A stretch of DNA of 55,846 nucleotides from Acidobacteriota bacterium (lineage in GTDB: Bacteria; Acidobacteriota; Terriglobia; Terriglobales; Acidobacteriaceae). The stretch lies in assembly GCA_021785495.1 (NCBI GenBank), contig JAJYFB010000004.1, positions 1-55,846 of the forward strand, in the 5' to 3' direction. Positions 1 through 9,300 of this stretch are shown here, piece after piece (within the stretch, counting starts at the first letter, position 1; each line of letters opens with the position of its first letter). Below the pieces are notes generated by a model. It did no database searches, was not told the DNA's origin, and was given only the letters and a program-made list of their open reading frames with translations. Both the position numbers and the translations under genes were made by a program.

Positions 1-2
1 AA

Positions 3-914
3 GACCCGCTCTCGGAACTGGTCAAGGTCGATCCCAAGTCGATCGGCGTCGGCCAGTACCAGCACGATGTCGATCAACGCCAGCTTGCCGGCTCGCTCGA
101 AAAAGTGGTCGAGAGCTGTGTCAATCGCGTCGGCGTGGACCTGAACACCTCCTCGTGGACGCTCTTGCGCTACGTGGCCGGAATCACCGAGCGCACGGCG
201 ATGAATATCGTCACCTATCGCAATGAACATGGCGGTTTCCGCACGCGCGCGCAGGTGCTCGACGTGCCCGGCGTGGGGCCGAAGACCTTCGAGCAGGCGG
301 CAGGATTTCTGCGCATCCGCAACGGCGAGAACCCGCTCGACGCGACGGCCGTGCATCCGGAGTCCTACCCGGTGGTCGAGCAGATTGCAAAGATGCTCGA
401 TGCGAAGCTGGGCGAGCTGATCCTCAAGCCGGAGCTGCTCGAAAAGATCGACCGCAGCCGCCTCACGGCCGGAGCCTATACGCTCGAAGATATTCTGGCC
501 GAGCTGCGCAAGCCGGGCCGCGACCCGCGCGACAAATTCGTCGCGCCGCAATTCCGCGAAGAGGTGCGCGAGATTGGCGACGTTGCGGTGGGCATGATCC
601 TCGAAGGCGTGGTGACGAACGTGACCAAGTTCGGCGCCTTTGTGGACATCGGCGTTCATCAGGACGGACTGGTGCATCTCAGCGAACTGTCGAACAAGTT
701 CATCAAGGAGTCGGCTGAGGCGGTGAAGACCGGACAGATCGTGAAGGTGAAGGTGCTCAGCGTGGACGCGAAGGCCATGCGCATCGGCCTTTCGATCAAG
801 GCGCTGCTGGCTCCCGCCGGACGGCCCCAGCCGAAGAAGCAAGCATCTGCGCCGCCGGCGAGCTTCGAGCAAAAGCTGGCCGCGCTTTCGGCCAAGTGGG
901 GCGGGCGCGCGTAA
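3..914 (+). CDS. tex: Tex family transcription accessory protein, C-terminal part (5' end outside window)
   Basis: The frame is open from the first bases of the window, so this is the last ~303 codons of a longer gene; Tex proteins are usually 700-800 residues. The first residues contain the conserved IGVGQYQHDVD block. A helix-hairpin-helix stretch follows (VPGVGPKTFEQAAGFL, about residues 82-97 of the fragment). A typical S1 RNA-binding domain lies near the end (about residues 195-268, with KFGAFVDIGVHQDGLVH). Tex is a cytoplasmic nucleic-acid-binding factor linked to transcription in other bacteria. The internal ATG at 105 is not the start, because the conserved sequence runs upstream of it. 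A GC-rich dyad (tgcggg...cccgca, about 934-963) follows the stop and may end the transcript. Confidence 0.95.
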   Translation, partial: DPLSELVKVDPKSIGVGQYQHDVDQRQLAGSLEKVVESCVNRVGVDLNTSSWTLLRYVAGITERTAMNIVTYRNEHGGFRTRAQVLDVPGVGPKTFEQAAGFLRIRNGENPLDATAVHPESYPVVEQIAKMLDAKLGELILKPELLEKIDRSRLTAGAYTLEDILAELRKPGRDPRDKFVAPQFREEVREIGDVAVGMILEGVVTNVTKFGAFVDIGVHQDGLVHLSELSNKFIKESAEAVKTGQIVKVKVLSVDAKAMRIGLSIKALLAPAGRPQPKKQASAPPASFEQKLAALSAKWGGRA

Positions 915-1041
915 AGATTGAGGAAGAACAAACCAGCGCTGTGCGGGATGGCGCTCTTCTGGAGCCCCGCACCCCATCTTCGCCGCATGTTCCAATCGTT
1001 GTCTTGCGGCGTGCGCCATGCGGCCAGACCGGGGGCCAGTG

Positions 1042-1920
1042 TCATGCGCCTTTGCGGGCCAGCACTTCCACGGGCAGCACGGCGTTCATCGAACCCGAAC
1101 GGAAGCCCTTGCAGTCGAGCGTCACATACTTGAAGCCGGCCTCGTTGAGAGCCGCCGCGATGGCGTCCATCGTCTCCAGCGAGAGCGCCCGCGGAAGTTC
1201 GTCGCGCGCAATCTCCACGCGGGCCAGCTCTCCGTGGTGCCGCACGCGCAACTGGCGAAAGCCCAGTCGCCGCATGGCTTCTTCGCCGCGTTCCACCTGT
1301 TCGAGCACCTCGCGCGTCACCGTCCGGCCATACTCGACGCGCGAGGAAAGACACGGTGCGGCCGGCCGGTCCCAGAGTGGATAGCCCGCCGCGCAGGCCA
1401 ACCTGCGCACCTCCAGCTTTGTCATCCCGGCCTCGGCCAGCGGGGCCAGCACGGCGTGTTCCTCGGCCGCGCGCTGGCCGGGGCGGTAATCCCGCCTGTC
1501 GTCGGCGTTCATGCCGTAGGCGATGGATGAAAAGCCCCGGCTTGCGGCCAGTTTCTCCATCACTTGAAAAAGCTCGTCTTTGCAGTGGAAGCAGCGATTG
1601 GCGTCGTTCCGCGCGTACTCCGGCCGGTCCAGTTCGTCGGTCGCAACCACTTCCAGCGGCATGGCCAGCGACTGGGCGAAGGCGCGCGCCTGTTCAAGGT
1701 CGCGCCGGGCAAGCGATGGAGAATCGGCCAGCACGGCCAGCATGCGCTCGCCGAGCAGGCGATGCGCCGTGGCGGCCAAAAAAGCCGAGTCCACGCCGCC
1801 CGAGTAGGCCACCATCACCGAGCCCAGCCCGTTGAGCCGCTCTTCAAGCGCACGCAGTTTGGCTGTGGCGTTTTCTGCCGCTTCATGCGCTCGTATTTCA
1901 GTTTCCGCGCTCGCCGTCAT
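1042..1920 (-). CDS. larE: LarE-type ATP-dependent sacrificial sulfur transferase (PP-loop)
   Basis: 292 residues. The PP-loop ATP motif SGGVDS is at residues 40-45. A CFHC pair (C110, C113) and the conserved Cys in APCLSSR (C190) match the three-cysteine subgroup of LarE that carries a [4Fe-4S] cluster in characterised relatives; the single-Cys sacrificial type has only the last one. Known LarE adenylates and then thiolates the pyridinium biscarboxylate precursor of the nickel-pincer cofactor of lactate racemase. No larA, larB or larC lies in this window, so substrate and pathway are inferred. It is transcribed in the same direction as the FecR-domain gene 102 bp upstream. The family assignment is firm; the exact sulfur acceptor is not. 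Confidence 0.85.
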   Translation of the reverse strand: MTASAETEIRAHEAAENATAKLRALEERLNGLGSVMVAYSGGVDSAFLAATAHRLLGERMLAVLADSPSLARRDLEQARAFAQSLAMPLEVVATDELDRPEYARNDANRCFHCKDELFQVMEKLAASRGFSSIAYGMNADDRRDYRPGQRAAEEHAVLAPLAEAGMTKLEVRRLACAAGYPLWDRPAAPCLSSRVEYGRTVTREVLEQVERGEEAMRRLGFRQLRVRHHGELARVEIARDELPRALSLETMDAIAAALNEAGFKYVTLDCKGFRSGSMNAVLPVEVLARKGA

Positions 1921-2022
1921 GGCTTCGATTATACCGTCGGGAAACTTTCCTCGCGTGTTTGCACACTTCCGGCGGAATGCGCTATTGCCGGGGACGATGA
2001 AGCGCTCAGTGGGGCCGGATCG

Positions 2023-3672
2023 CTAGGGATGACCATTGCCGCTGAACGATCCGCCGAAGGACCCTCCGCTGCGCGCGCCTCCGCCCCAGGCACCGTGACT
2101 TCCTCCGCTGAACCCGCCGCTGCCGCTACCGCTCGATCGTGTCGCACCGCCCCCGAAAGAGCGGTTGGCGCCAGAGGAATTCGTACTGCGGGACATGGAA
2201 TAAGAGGGCTGAAAGCCCCGGCTGGCCGACATGGATGGGCGCGTGGAATAGCCTGGTCTCGAGATGGAGTAAACGGGCCGGGCTGTGGTCTCCAGAGGGC
2301 GCGAGGCGGAATAGAAGGTGGGACGCACCGGGCTGGGCCAGGCGGAAGGTCGATTCCCGGCGCCTTCGGCCGCGCTGCGATGACCAGCCGTGGCGAAGGT
2401 CTCCTGTGTATCCACGGCGCGCGTGGGCAAGGGCTGGATCGGATGCACCCGGCTGCCAGCAATCGTCACCGGGGTTGCCTTGTCGCGTGCCGGCAGGCTG
2501 GACTGGGCGAGCACCGTGTGTCGATCGACGTGAATCACCGGGATCGGCCGGTACGGACTCGGTCCGCCCGGATTCACGATGGGTCTGCGCGGCGGAAAGG
2601 GCCGCGTAACCGGCTGGTAGCCAAAGGGGGCGGAGCCGACATTCGGACCGCCGTACTGACCCGATTGCCACCATGGCGCATAGCCGCCGGCTCCCGGCGT
2701 CCATCCCCAGCCGAAGCCGCCGTAAAAGTTCCAGGTTCCGCACTGGAAGGGCAGGTAGCCCCACGGGTAGCCCGAGGCCCACACGTAGCCGTAGCCCGGC
2801 GTCCACGTCCAGTTGCCGTTGCCGTAGGGATCGAAATTCGGATTCGAGGCTTCGTAGGGCGACCAGACGTAGCCCTGGCTGGGTACGTCGTACCAATTGC
2901 CGTTGGCATCCAGATCGTCCCAGGCCGCATTCTGCGTCTCGTTCAGGCCGGAGGGCGCAGCCGTCTGCGCGGCCGCCTCGGCCGTCAACTCTTCGTCGCG
3001 ATCGGAGTTCCATGCGTCCCAGGAGTCGGGCTCGATCGACTCGGCCAGATCGTAATCGCTCGCGTCGATCGCGTTGAGCACGATGCTTTCGCCACCGTGG
3101 AGATTGGCTTCGGTATGGAGAGGCGTCGAATCGTCGCCGATGACGAGGTGGACATTGCCGGAGAAGACAGCCACGGCCCCCGGCGGCGCGTCCATGTCGA
3201 CGCGCAGGACGGTGAAACCGCTGGGCGTGGCTGCGGTTGAGCCAAAGCTTACGCCGAAGCGTCCGCCCTGGCCGCCGCCCTGAAATTCAAAGTAGGCCAG
3301 GCCGGAATCGACGACGAGTTTGGTCGCGGCCGAACTGCCGGAGCCGCGCAATTCGTACAGGGTGAGCGCGCTGTCGGGAGCCAGGCGGGCCACGCTGCCG
3401 TCCTCGAACTGAATCTCGGCCTTGCCGTCGTCGGCCGTGGTCAGTTGCTCGCCTTCAAAGAGAGGCGTGTTCACCACGGCCTGTTCGGCCAGCACCTGAT
3501 CGCCCTGCGCCACGCTTACCGAACCATCCACGTAGCTCAGGCGCACGGCTCTCGCCGTCTGCCCCTGGCCGCCGGCGTACTCCTGCGCGCGCGCCGCAAT
3601 TCCAAAGGCAAAAGCGCCCAGGGTCAGCGCCGCCAGCCCCATCGATCCTTTGCACCGCCCCGTGAATCGCAT
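2023..3672 (-). CDS. Secreted FecR-domain protein with DUF6600-like aromatic repeats
   Basis: About 549 residues from the ATG at 3672, which has an aaagg element upstream and opens directly into a signal peptide (hydrophobic LAALTLGAFAFGIA ending in ARAQ). The frame is open further upstream, but that would overlap ruvC and bury the signal. Residues ~43-170 form a FecR-type beta domain (DGSVSVAQGDQV, EGEQLTT, FEDGSVARL). Residues ~258-330 are very rich in Trp, Tyr, Gly and Pro, with repeated GYVW units as in DUF6600 proteins. The last ~110 residues are Arg/Ser/Gly low complexity ending in Gly runs. No cytoplasmic or TonB partner is nearby, so this is not a classical FecR anti-sigma factor. An envelope structural role is inference. 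Confidence 0.8.
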   Translation of the reverse strand: MRFTGRCKGSMGLAALTLGAFAFGIAARAQEYAGGQGQTARAVRLSYVDGSVSVAQGDQVLAEQAVVNTPLFEGEQLTTADDGKAEIQFEDGSVARLAPDSALTLYELRGSGSSAATKLVVDSGLAYFEFQGGGQGGRFGVSFGSTAATPSGFTVLRVDMDAPPGAVAVFSGNVHLVIGDDSTPLHTEANLHGGESIVLNAIDASDYDLAESIEPDSWDAWNSDRDEELTAEAAAQTAAPSGLNETQNAAWDDLDANGNWYDVPSQGYVWSPYEASNPNFDPYGNGNWTWTPGYGYVWASGYPWGYLPFQCGTWNFYGGFGWGWTPGAGGYAPWWQSGQYGGPNVGSAPFGYQPVTRPFPPRRPIVNPGGPSPYRPIPVIHVDRHTVLAQSSLPARDKATPVTIAGSRVHPIQPLPTRAVDTQETFATAGHRSAAEGAGNRPSAWPSPVRPTFYSASRPLETTARPVYSISRPGYSTRPSMSASRGFQPSYSMSRSTNSSGANRSFGGGATRSSGSGSGGFSGGSHGAWGGGARSGGSFGGSFSGNGHP

Positions 3673-3835
3673 TGCGCCCGCCTTTCCGTGCCCTGGGGCG
3701 AACTCTTTCGCCGCACATCGGCCTCTCAACATAGCTTGGACACAGTTTTTCATGAAAGAGTCGCTCGCAGGCAAAGAATTCTCTTTGTTTCCGCCTGTCC
3801 TCGCGCCAGGGCGTGCTTGTTCTTCACTCCAGCCT

Positions 3836-4345
3836 TTATCGCGCATCCCGCTGTGCGGCCAGCGTCTCGGCCGTGTGAATGTGGCAGATGGCGGCGGCCA
3901 AGGCATCGGCGGCGTCGGCCGGGCGAGGCAACTCGTCCAGCTTCAGCAGTCGCGCCACCATGAACTGCACCTGGTCCTTTTTGGCCAGCCCATAGCCTAC
4001 GACGCTCGACTTGATTTTGAGGGGCGCGTACTCGGCCACCGGAATGCCCATTTGCGCCGCCGCCAGCAGCGCCACGCCGCGTACCTGCCCCAGTTTGATG
4101 GCCGATTTGGCGTTGACCGAGTAAAAAACCTCTTCGATGGCCACCGTCTCCGGACGCCAGCGATCGAGTTCGGCCATCAGCTCGCGAAAGACCTGTTCCA
4201 GCCGATCGGGAAGCGGCCGCGTTTTGGCCAGATGGATTGCTCCCATCGCGATGCACCGAAGCTGAGGCAGATTCGCGCCGTCCACGCTCTCCACCACCCC
4301 GAATCCCGTTACTTCGGTTCCGCAATCGATGCCAAAGACCCTCAT
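3836..4345 (-). CDS. ruvC: Crossover junction endodeoxyribonuclease RuvC
   Basis: 169 residues from the ATG at 4345 (GGAG just upstream), giving the standard N-terminus MRVFGIDCG. RuvC resolves Holliday junctions as a dimer with RuvAB. The four metal-binding acids of the family are visible: D7 in GIDCG, E71/E72 in AIEEVF, and D144 and D147 in ADAADALA. Length is normal for the family. ruvA and ruvB are not in the window. It is divergent from the DUF2062 gene, with a 192-bp gap that carries a 16-bp tandem repeat. A longer ATG start at 4390 adds only unconserved residues. Confidence 0.95.
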   Translation of the reverse strand: MRVFGIDCGTEVTGFGVVESVDGANLPQLRCIAMGAIHLAKTRPLPDRLEQVFRELMAELDRWRPETVAIEEVFYSVNAKSAIKLGQVRGVALLAAAQMGIPVAEYAPLKIKSSVVGYGLAKKDQVQFMVARLLKLDELPRPADAADALAAAICHIHTAETLAAQRDAR

Positions 4346-4403
4346 CCGCTCCAAGTGTACCGCAGATAAGACAAGCAAGAACACGCCCAACTGGCGAGCT
4401 TTT

Positions 4404-4435
4404 TATCGCAACAAAAAAGTATCGCAACAAAAACG
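4404..4435. repeat. 16-bp tandem duplication in ruvC / DUF2062 divergent promoter region
   Basis: Two adjacent 16-bp units (4404-4419 and 4420-4435), each reading tatcgcaacaaaaa plus two bases, with 15 of 16 positions identical. They lie between two divergently transcribed genes, where they could affect either promoter. No regulator is known. Confidence 0.8.
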
Positions 4436-4537
4436 GAACGGGGCAGGGAAGCGGTTACGGTTGCGGTTCATTCACAAGAATTTCATGGAACGGCAATCCG
4501 ATGCGAATCCGGTTTTCGGTACGGTGGAGGAAGTAGC

Positions 4538-5026
4538 GTGCGAGCGAGGTTGAAGAAAACGATGGAAACAGCCTGGAAAACCATCCAGCGTAACGCCATC
4601 GACGGGCTGCGGCGGGGCGTCTCGCCGCGGCGGCTGGCGTTGACGCTGGCGCTGGGATTCGCCGTCGGCTGCATTCCGCTGCTCGGCATTCCCACGGTGA
4701 TCTGCGCCCTGCTGGCCTTGGTCTTTCGCCTCAGCCATCCCGCGATTCAGGCGGCGAACTTTGCGGCCATGCCGTTGCAGGTCGTGCTGCTGGTTCCCCT
4801 GGCGCGGTTGGGCCGTTGGCTCGTGCCGATGCACAGGGCGGCCGGACGGGAGACGGGCGATCTTCTGCATCGATCCGCGCTTCACCTTGCCGCGTGGATG
4901 GGTGGCCTGGCCGGTCAGGCGCTGCTGGCCTGGCTGCTGATGGCCGTTCCGGCCGTGATTTTGCTGACTCTTGCGCTGACGCGGTTCTTCGAGCAGGTTC
5001 CAGCGCCGGAGGGCGCGGAAAAATAG
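4538..5026 (+). CDS. DUF2062 domain small membrane protein
   Basis: 162 residues. The GTG start at 4538 is chosen because a strong ribosome site (ggaggaag) precedes it by about 5 bases; the next ATG is nine codons later. A short basic N-terminus is followed by hydrophobic segments at about residues 30-75 and 105-150, with the glycine/proline-rich turn GCIPLLGIPT typical of DUF2062. Proteins of this family are inner-membrane proteins of unknown function, often found near glycosyltransferases; no such neighbour is present here. It converges on the S1/P1-type nuclease gene, with a 61-bp gap that holds a 12-bp palindrome (5065-5076). Confidence 0.85.
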   Translation: MRARLKKTMETAWKTIQRNAIDGLRRGVSPRRLALTLALGFAVGCIPLLGIPTVICALLALVFRLSHPAIQAANFAAMPLQVVLLVPLARLGRWLVPMHRAAGRETGDLLHRSALHLAAWMGGLAGQALLAWLLMAVPAVILLTLALTRFFEQVPAPEGAEK

Positions 5027-5087
5027 AGCCGCAACGATTCCGCAGCGGCCGCGCCTGAGCGGCTCCGCAATTGCGGCGGCGGGCCGT

Positions 5088-6017
5088 TTACTTGCCTGCG
5101 AAGCGATCGGGAACCGGCTGCGCGCTCTCGATCCAGGCCGTATCGATCATGTCGCGCAACATGCTGGCGGCGTCGGCCAGACGCGCGGCCGCAAAGGCGC
5201 GCGACTCGGGCGTGCCGGCGCCCTCGAACCCATCTTCCTTCTCCAACTGGTAGACCTTCTCGACAAAGGTTGCCGAGTGGCGCAGATAGGCGACGTAGGC
5301 GTCGAAGAGATCGCCGCGGATGCGTCGCACGGGCGTCATTCTGGCCTGCACGTCGGCGGCGTGAATGTTGGCGGCCACAAATGGCGTCTCGAAGCGGTAG
5401 TGAATCTGGTGATCGGTCGTATAGCCGTGCGGATTCGGTCCCACCCATCCGTTGTAATTGATCGTGGTGTGCAGCGGCTGCGCGCCGTCGCCCACATAAT
5501 GACCGAGCCATCCGGCGTAAAAAACGATGGCGGCCTCGACCGGCCGGGTATCTTCCCGAGCCGCAGCCAGCGTGCGGTACTGGCGCATGGCGGCCTTCAG
5601 CCGCTGCCAGACTTCATCGGTCGCCCAGGGCTGCAAGCCGATGCGCTCGGGCCGCTCGTGGGCGGCGAAGACCTTGGCTTCGAAATCGAGGCGGTTGCGC
5701 GGCAGGGGTCCGAGCGCGTCGGCCAGTTCCAGATCGATGAAGTGCTCCGGGGCCTGGGCGGCATTCAGCTCCGGCTCGGCCGGAGAACGCCAGCGATCCG
5801 GCTCAGGGCCGAGGTACTCGATTTCGTCGATCGCCGCCGGGGAGCGCAGGAAAGCTGGAATGTCAGCCGGCAGATTCTCGATGGCCAGTCGATTCACAAG
5901 GCGATGGCCCACATCGCCCCAGGCGTGCGCGAACGGTGCAGAGAGAACGAAGCAAAGCAGCCCGGCGGCGGGCAGAAGCAAACGAGGAACCGCGGCGATC
6001 GAGAGACGGGGCTTCAT
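5088..6017 (-). CDS. Secreted S1/P1-type zinc nuclease
   Basis: 309 residues from the ATG at 6017, which directly opens a signal peptide ending in AHA; a longer frame to 6122 lacks a signal at its start. Cleavage would leave Trp as the first mature residue (AHA|WGDVGHRLV). This is a hallmark of the S1/P1 nuclease and zinc phospholipase C fold, in which the N-terminal amine and Trp carbonyl bind zinc. Other ligand-like residues are H38, the AGWLGHYVGDGAQPLH motif, and later His and Asp residues. Expected role: zinc-dependent cleavage of single-stranded nucleic acid, or of a phosphoester, outside the cytoplasm. The choice between nuclease and phospholipase rests on family resemblance only. Confidence 0.85.
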   Translation of the reverse strand: MKPRLSIAAVPRLLLPAAGLLCFVLSAPFAHAWGDVGHRLVNRLAIENLPADIPAFLRSPAAIDEIEYLGPEPDRWRSPAEPELNAAQAPEHFIDLELADALGPLPRNRLDFEAKVFAAHERPERIGLQPWATDEVWQRLKAAMRQYRTLAAAREDTRPVEAAIVFYAGWLGHYVGDGAQPLHTTINYNGWVGPNPHGYTTDHQIHYRFETPFVAANIHAADVQARMTPVRRIRGDLFDAYVAYLRHSATFVEKVYQLEKEDGFEGAGTPESRAFAAARLADAASMLRDMIDTAWIESAQPVPDRFAGK

Positions 6018-6359
6018 GCGGTCAGTATACGGGCAGGCGGAAGGCTCGATCGCACGAAGACCGGCTTGTCGCGCAATGTTGAAAGGGCGCCGGCCGGAAA
6101 AGACGTGCTTGCCGTCCTCCATCGATGACCTTCGATCGCGCAGGACGCCGATTTGTGTGGAGGGCGGGAAAGTAAACGCTTATACTACCTGCACATCGCG
6201 CCGCAGCATTCGGATGGATGCAAATTCGATCCGGCTGCGGCCCCTGGGGCGGATTTCTTTCTTTCTCACGCAATGGCGCAGAAGGATGGCTGGGAGAGAT
6301 TGTTGCCGGTTTGCATGGGGCGGATCGGCCGGCCAATCGACCGGAAGACGCAGGAACGC

Positions 6360-9300
6360 ATGATCGATCTGCATCTGAATTCGGAGAGAAGCCACGAGGT
6401 GGACGATCGCGATCGCGCCAGGGCGGAGCGCCGAGGGATTGCGCGTCCCTGGACGATCCTGATGCTCTTTCTTTTGGCGCTCGCCGTGGGATCGGGTTTG
6501 GCCTGGTTGCTTTCCATTTATCGTTGGCCGTTGCTGCCGGTGCTGGCGGCGGCGCTTGGAACGCTCGGATTGGCGTATCTTGTCGGCCGCATGATGGAGA
6601 GCGCGCGCGAAGGCGACGGCAAGGGGGCGCGCCATCTGCTTGACACCGCCGGTTTTGCCGTGATGGTCCTGAATTTCGAGGGCGAACTGACCTATCTGAA
6701 CCGGGCCGCCGGGCGATTGCTGGGTCAGGCTGCGGACCGAAAAAAGAAGTGGGATTGGGATGATGTGCTGGCGCCGGGCGAAAGCGACCGGCTGCTGGAG
6801 CGGATGCAGAGGCTTTGTTGTGTCTACCGGGCTCCGGAACATGCGTCTGTGAGCCGGATCGCCGGCTACGTGGATTGTCTGCGCATCCTGCCGCCTGGGG
6901 CAATGCCTGTCTTTCTTGTGCAGCTTCGTCAGCAGGATGGCGGCCATGTCTCGGCGACAGCGCATTTTTCGGCGCTCTGGGACGCCAAGGACCGTGTGAC
7001 CGGATTGGCCATCGTGATTCTGGGCCAAGGCGCCATGCCGCAGCACGAGCAGGCCGAACAGGAACTGAAGCAGGCCCGCAGCGAGCGCGAACAGGTCCAG
7101 AGCGAACTCGATCAGGTCAAAGCCGAACGCGAGCAGTTGCGCCTCGATCGTGAACAGGCGCGTCAGGAGACGGAACAGACCCAGCGCGAGCGGGAGCTCA
7201 CGCGCAGCGAACGGGAAAAAGCCCAGCGCGAGTCGCAGGAGCGGTATCGCGACCTGTTTGAAGGCACCAGCGAAATGCTGGCGACCTTGAGCCCCGAAGG
7301 GCAGTTTCTTTACGCCAATCCAGCCTGGCAGCATTACTTTGCGCTGGACCGGGCGTCGATGCTGGCCATGCCTTCCTTCGAGGATGTCTTTTCGACCAGC
7401 ACGCGGTCCGATCTGGCCGCGCTTTTTCGGCGTGCGCTGGAGGGCGAACCGGTGGAGCGCGCCCCCTTTCGTCATCACACCGCGGACGGACGTCTGCTGG
7501 ACCTGGAGATGACCCTGAGCCGCCGCCAGAAGGCGGGCAATCCCCTGGCGGTGCGTTGCCTGCTGCGCGACGTGACCGAGCAGAAACAGCGCGAGAACCG
7601 GCTGGCCCTCCAACTGGCGGTCAGCCAGATTGTGGGCGAAAACGCGCCGAGCGAACAGGCGGGAGCGCGGATTCTGGAGACCCTTTGCGATTTGCAGGGG
7701 TGGGACCTGGGGCTGGAGTGGCTGGTCGATGCCGGCCAGTCGCAACTGGAGTGCGTTGCGGCCTGGGGCGTGGCCGGTCAGCACATCGAGAATTTTCTCC
7801 GGCGCAGCCAGAGCCATGCGCTGAAACGAGGCGACGAACTGCCCGAACGTGCGGCGCGTGAAGGCCATCCGGTCTGGTGCGCTGACTTGAGCGCCGAGCA
7901 GGCAAGTCCGCGCACGACGGACGCTTTGCGGCACGGCATGGTCTCCGGCTGGGCGGTGCCCGTGCGCGCCGGCGAGCGCGTGCTTGCGGTTCTGGAGTTC
8001 TACTCCCGGTTCCGGCTGAGCGAGGCCCGCGAGGCGATCGCCGGAGTGGAGATTGCCGCAGCCTCGCTCGGACAGCTTCTGGCGCGCACCCAGGAACGGG
8101 GCCGTGCCGACGACCTCCGCCGCCAGCAGGAGATCCTGCTCGACGCCGTCTCCGACGGTATCTGCGGACTGGATCGCGAGGCCAGAGTGCGCTTCGCCAA
8201 TCCGGCGGCTTCGCGGTTGCTCGGCGCCAAACCCGAAGCGCTGACCGGACGGCTGCTGCACGATCTGTTGCATGGCTCGGCGCGGGCCGATCGCCGCTGC
8301 GGTGCGGAGTGTTTTGTGCGCAAGGCCGTGGCGCAGCCGGTATCGAGCGCCGGCGAGGAAAATTTCTTTCGCGCCGACGGCTCTTCCTTCCCGGCCGAGT
8401 ACGTCTTGACGCCCATTCATGGCAACGGCAGCCTCACCGGCTGGGTGCTGAGTTTTCGCGACATCACACAGCGCTACGCTCTGGACCGCATGAAAGATGA
8501 GTTCATCTCCACGGTCAGCCACGAGTTGCGCACGCCGCTGACCTCGATTCGCGGCGCCCTGGGGCTGCTGAACTCAGGCATGCTCGGTCAATCGAGTGAA
8601 AAGGCTTCCACTCTGCTGCGCATTGCGCTGACCAACTCCGAGCGGTTGATCCGGCTCATCAACGATATTCTCGACCTGGAGCGCATTCAGAGCGGACGCG
8701 AGCCTCTGGCCTTCCGCCTCGTGCAGTTGGCCGAGATCGTCCGTCAGGCGATCGAGGGTCTCCAGCCCATGGCCGATGCCGCCGGCGTCAAGCTGATGCA
8801 CGACGCCACGCGCGTCGAGGTGATGGCCGATCCCGATCGTCTCTTGCAGGTGGTCACCAATCTTTTGGCCAACTCGGTCAAGTTTTCGCCGCCGAATTCG
8901 CCGGTCAACGTGATGGTCCGGCCGGGCGCCAGCGGAGTGATCCTTTCGGTCATCGATCGGGGACGCGGCATTCCCGCCGACAAACTGGAGACCATCTTCG
9001 GCCGCTTTCAACAGGTGGATGCCTCCGATTCCCGCCAGAAGGGCGGAACCGGGCTGGGACTGGCCATCTGCCGAACGATTGTCCTGCAGCACTCCGGGCG
9101 CATTTGGGCCGAGCGGAACCGGGGACGCGGCTCGACCTTCCGCATCTTTTTGCCGTATCGCCCGGATCCAACCGCGGAGCAGGGAATGACGCCGCTCATG
9201 GAAAGCGCGCAGGGAACGGTGGTGCTGGCTGGCGCCAATGCCGAATCCCGCCTGCGGATTGCCGGAGTTTTGGCGCGTCATGGTTTTTCCGTTGTACAGA

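Noticed and set aside
6180-8522. A 780-codon open frame antisense to the hybrid kinase
   Set aside because: GC-rich codon bias leaves long open frames opposite real genes. The sense frame has full PAS, GAF and kinase motifs; the antisense protein is His/Arg/Gln-rich and unlike any family.
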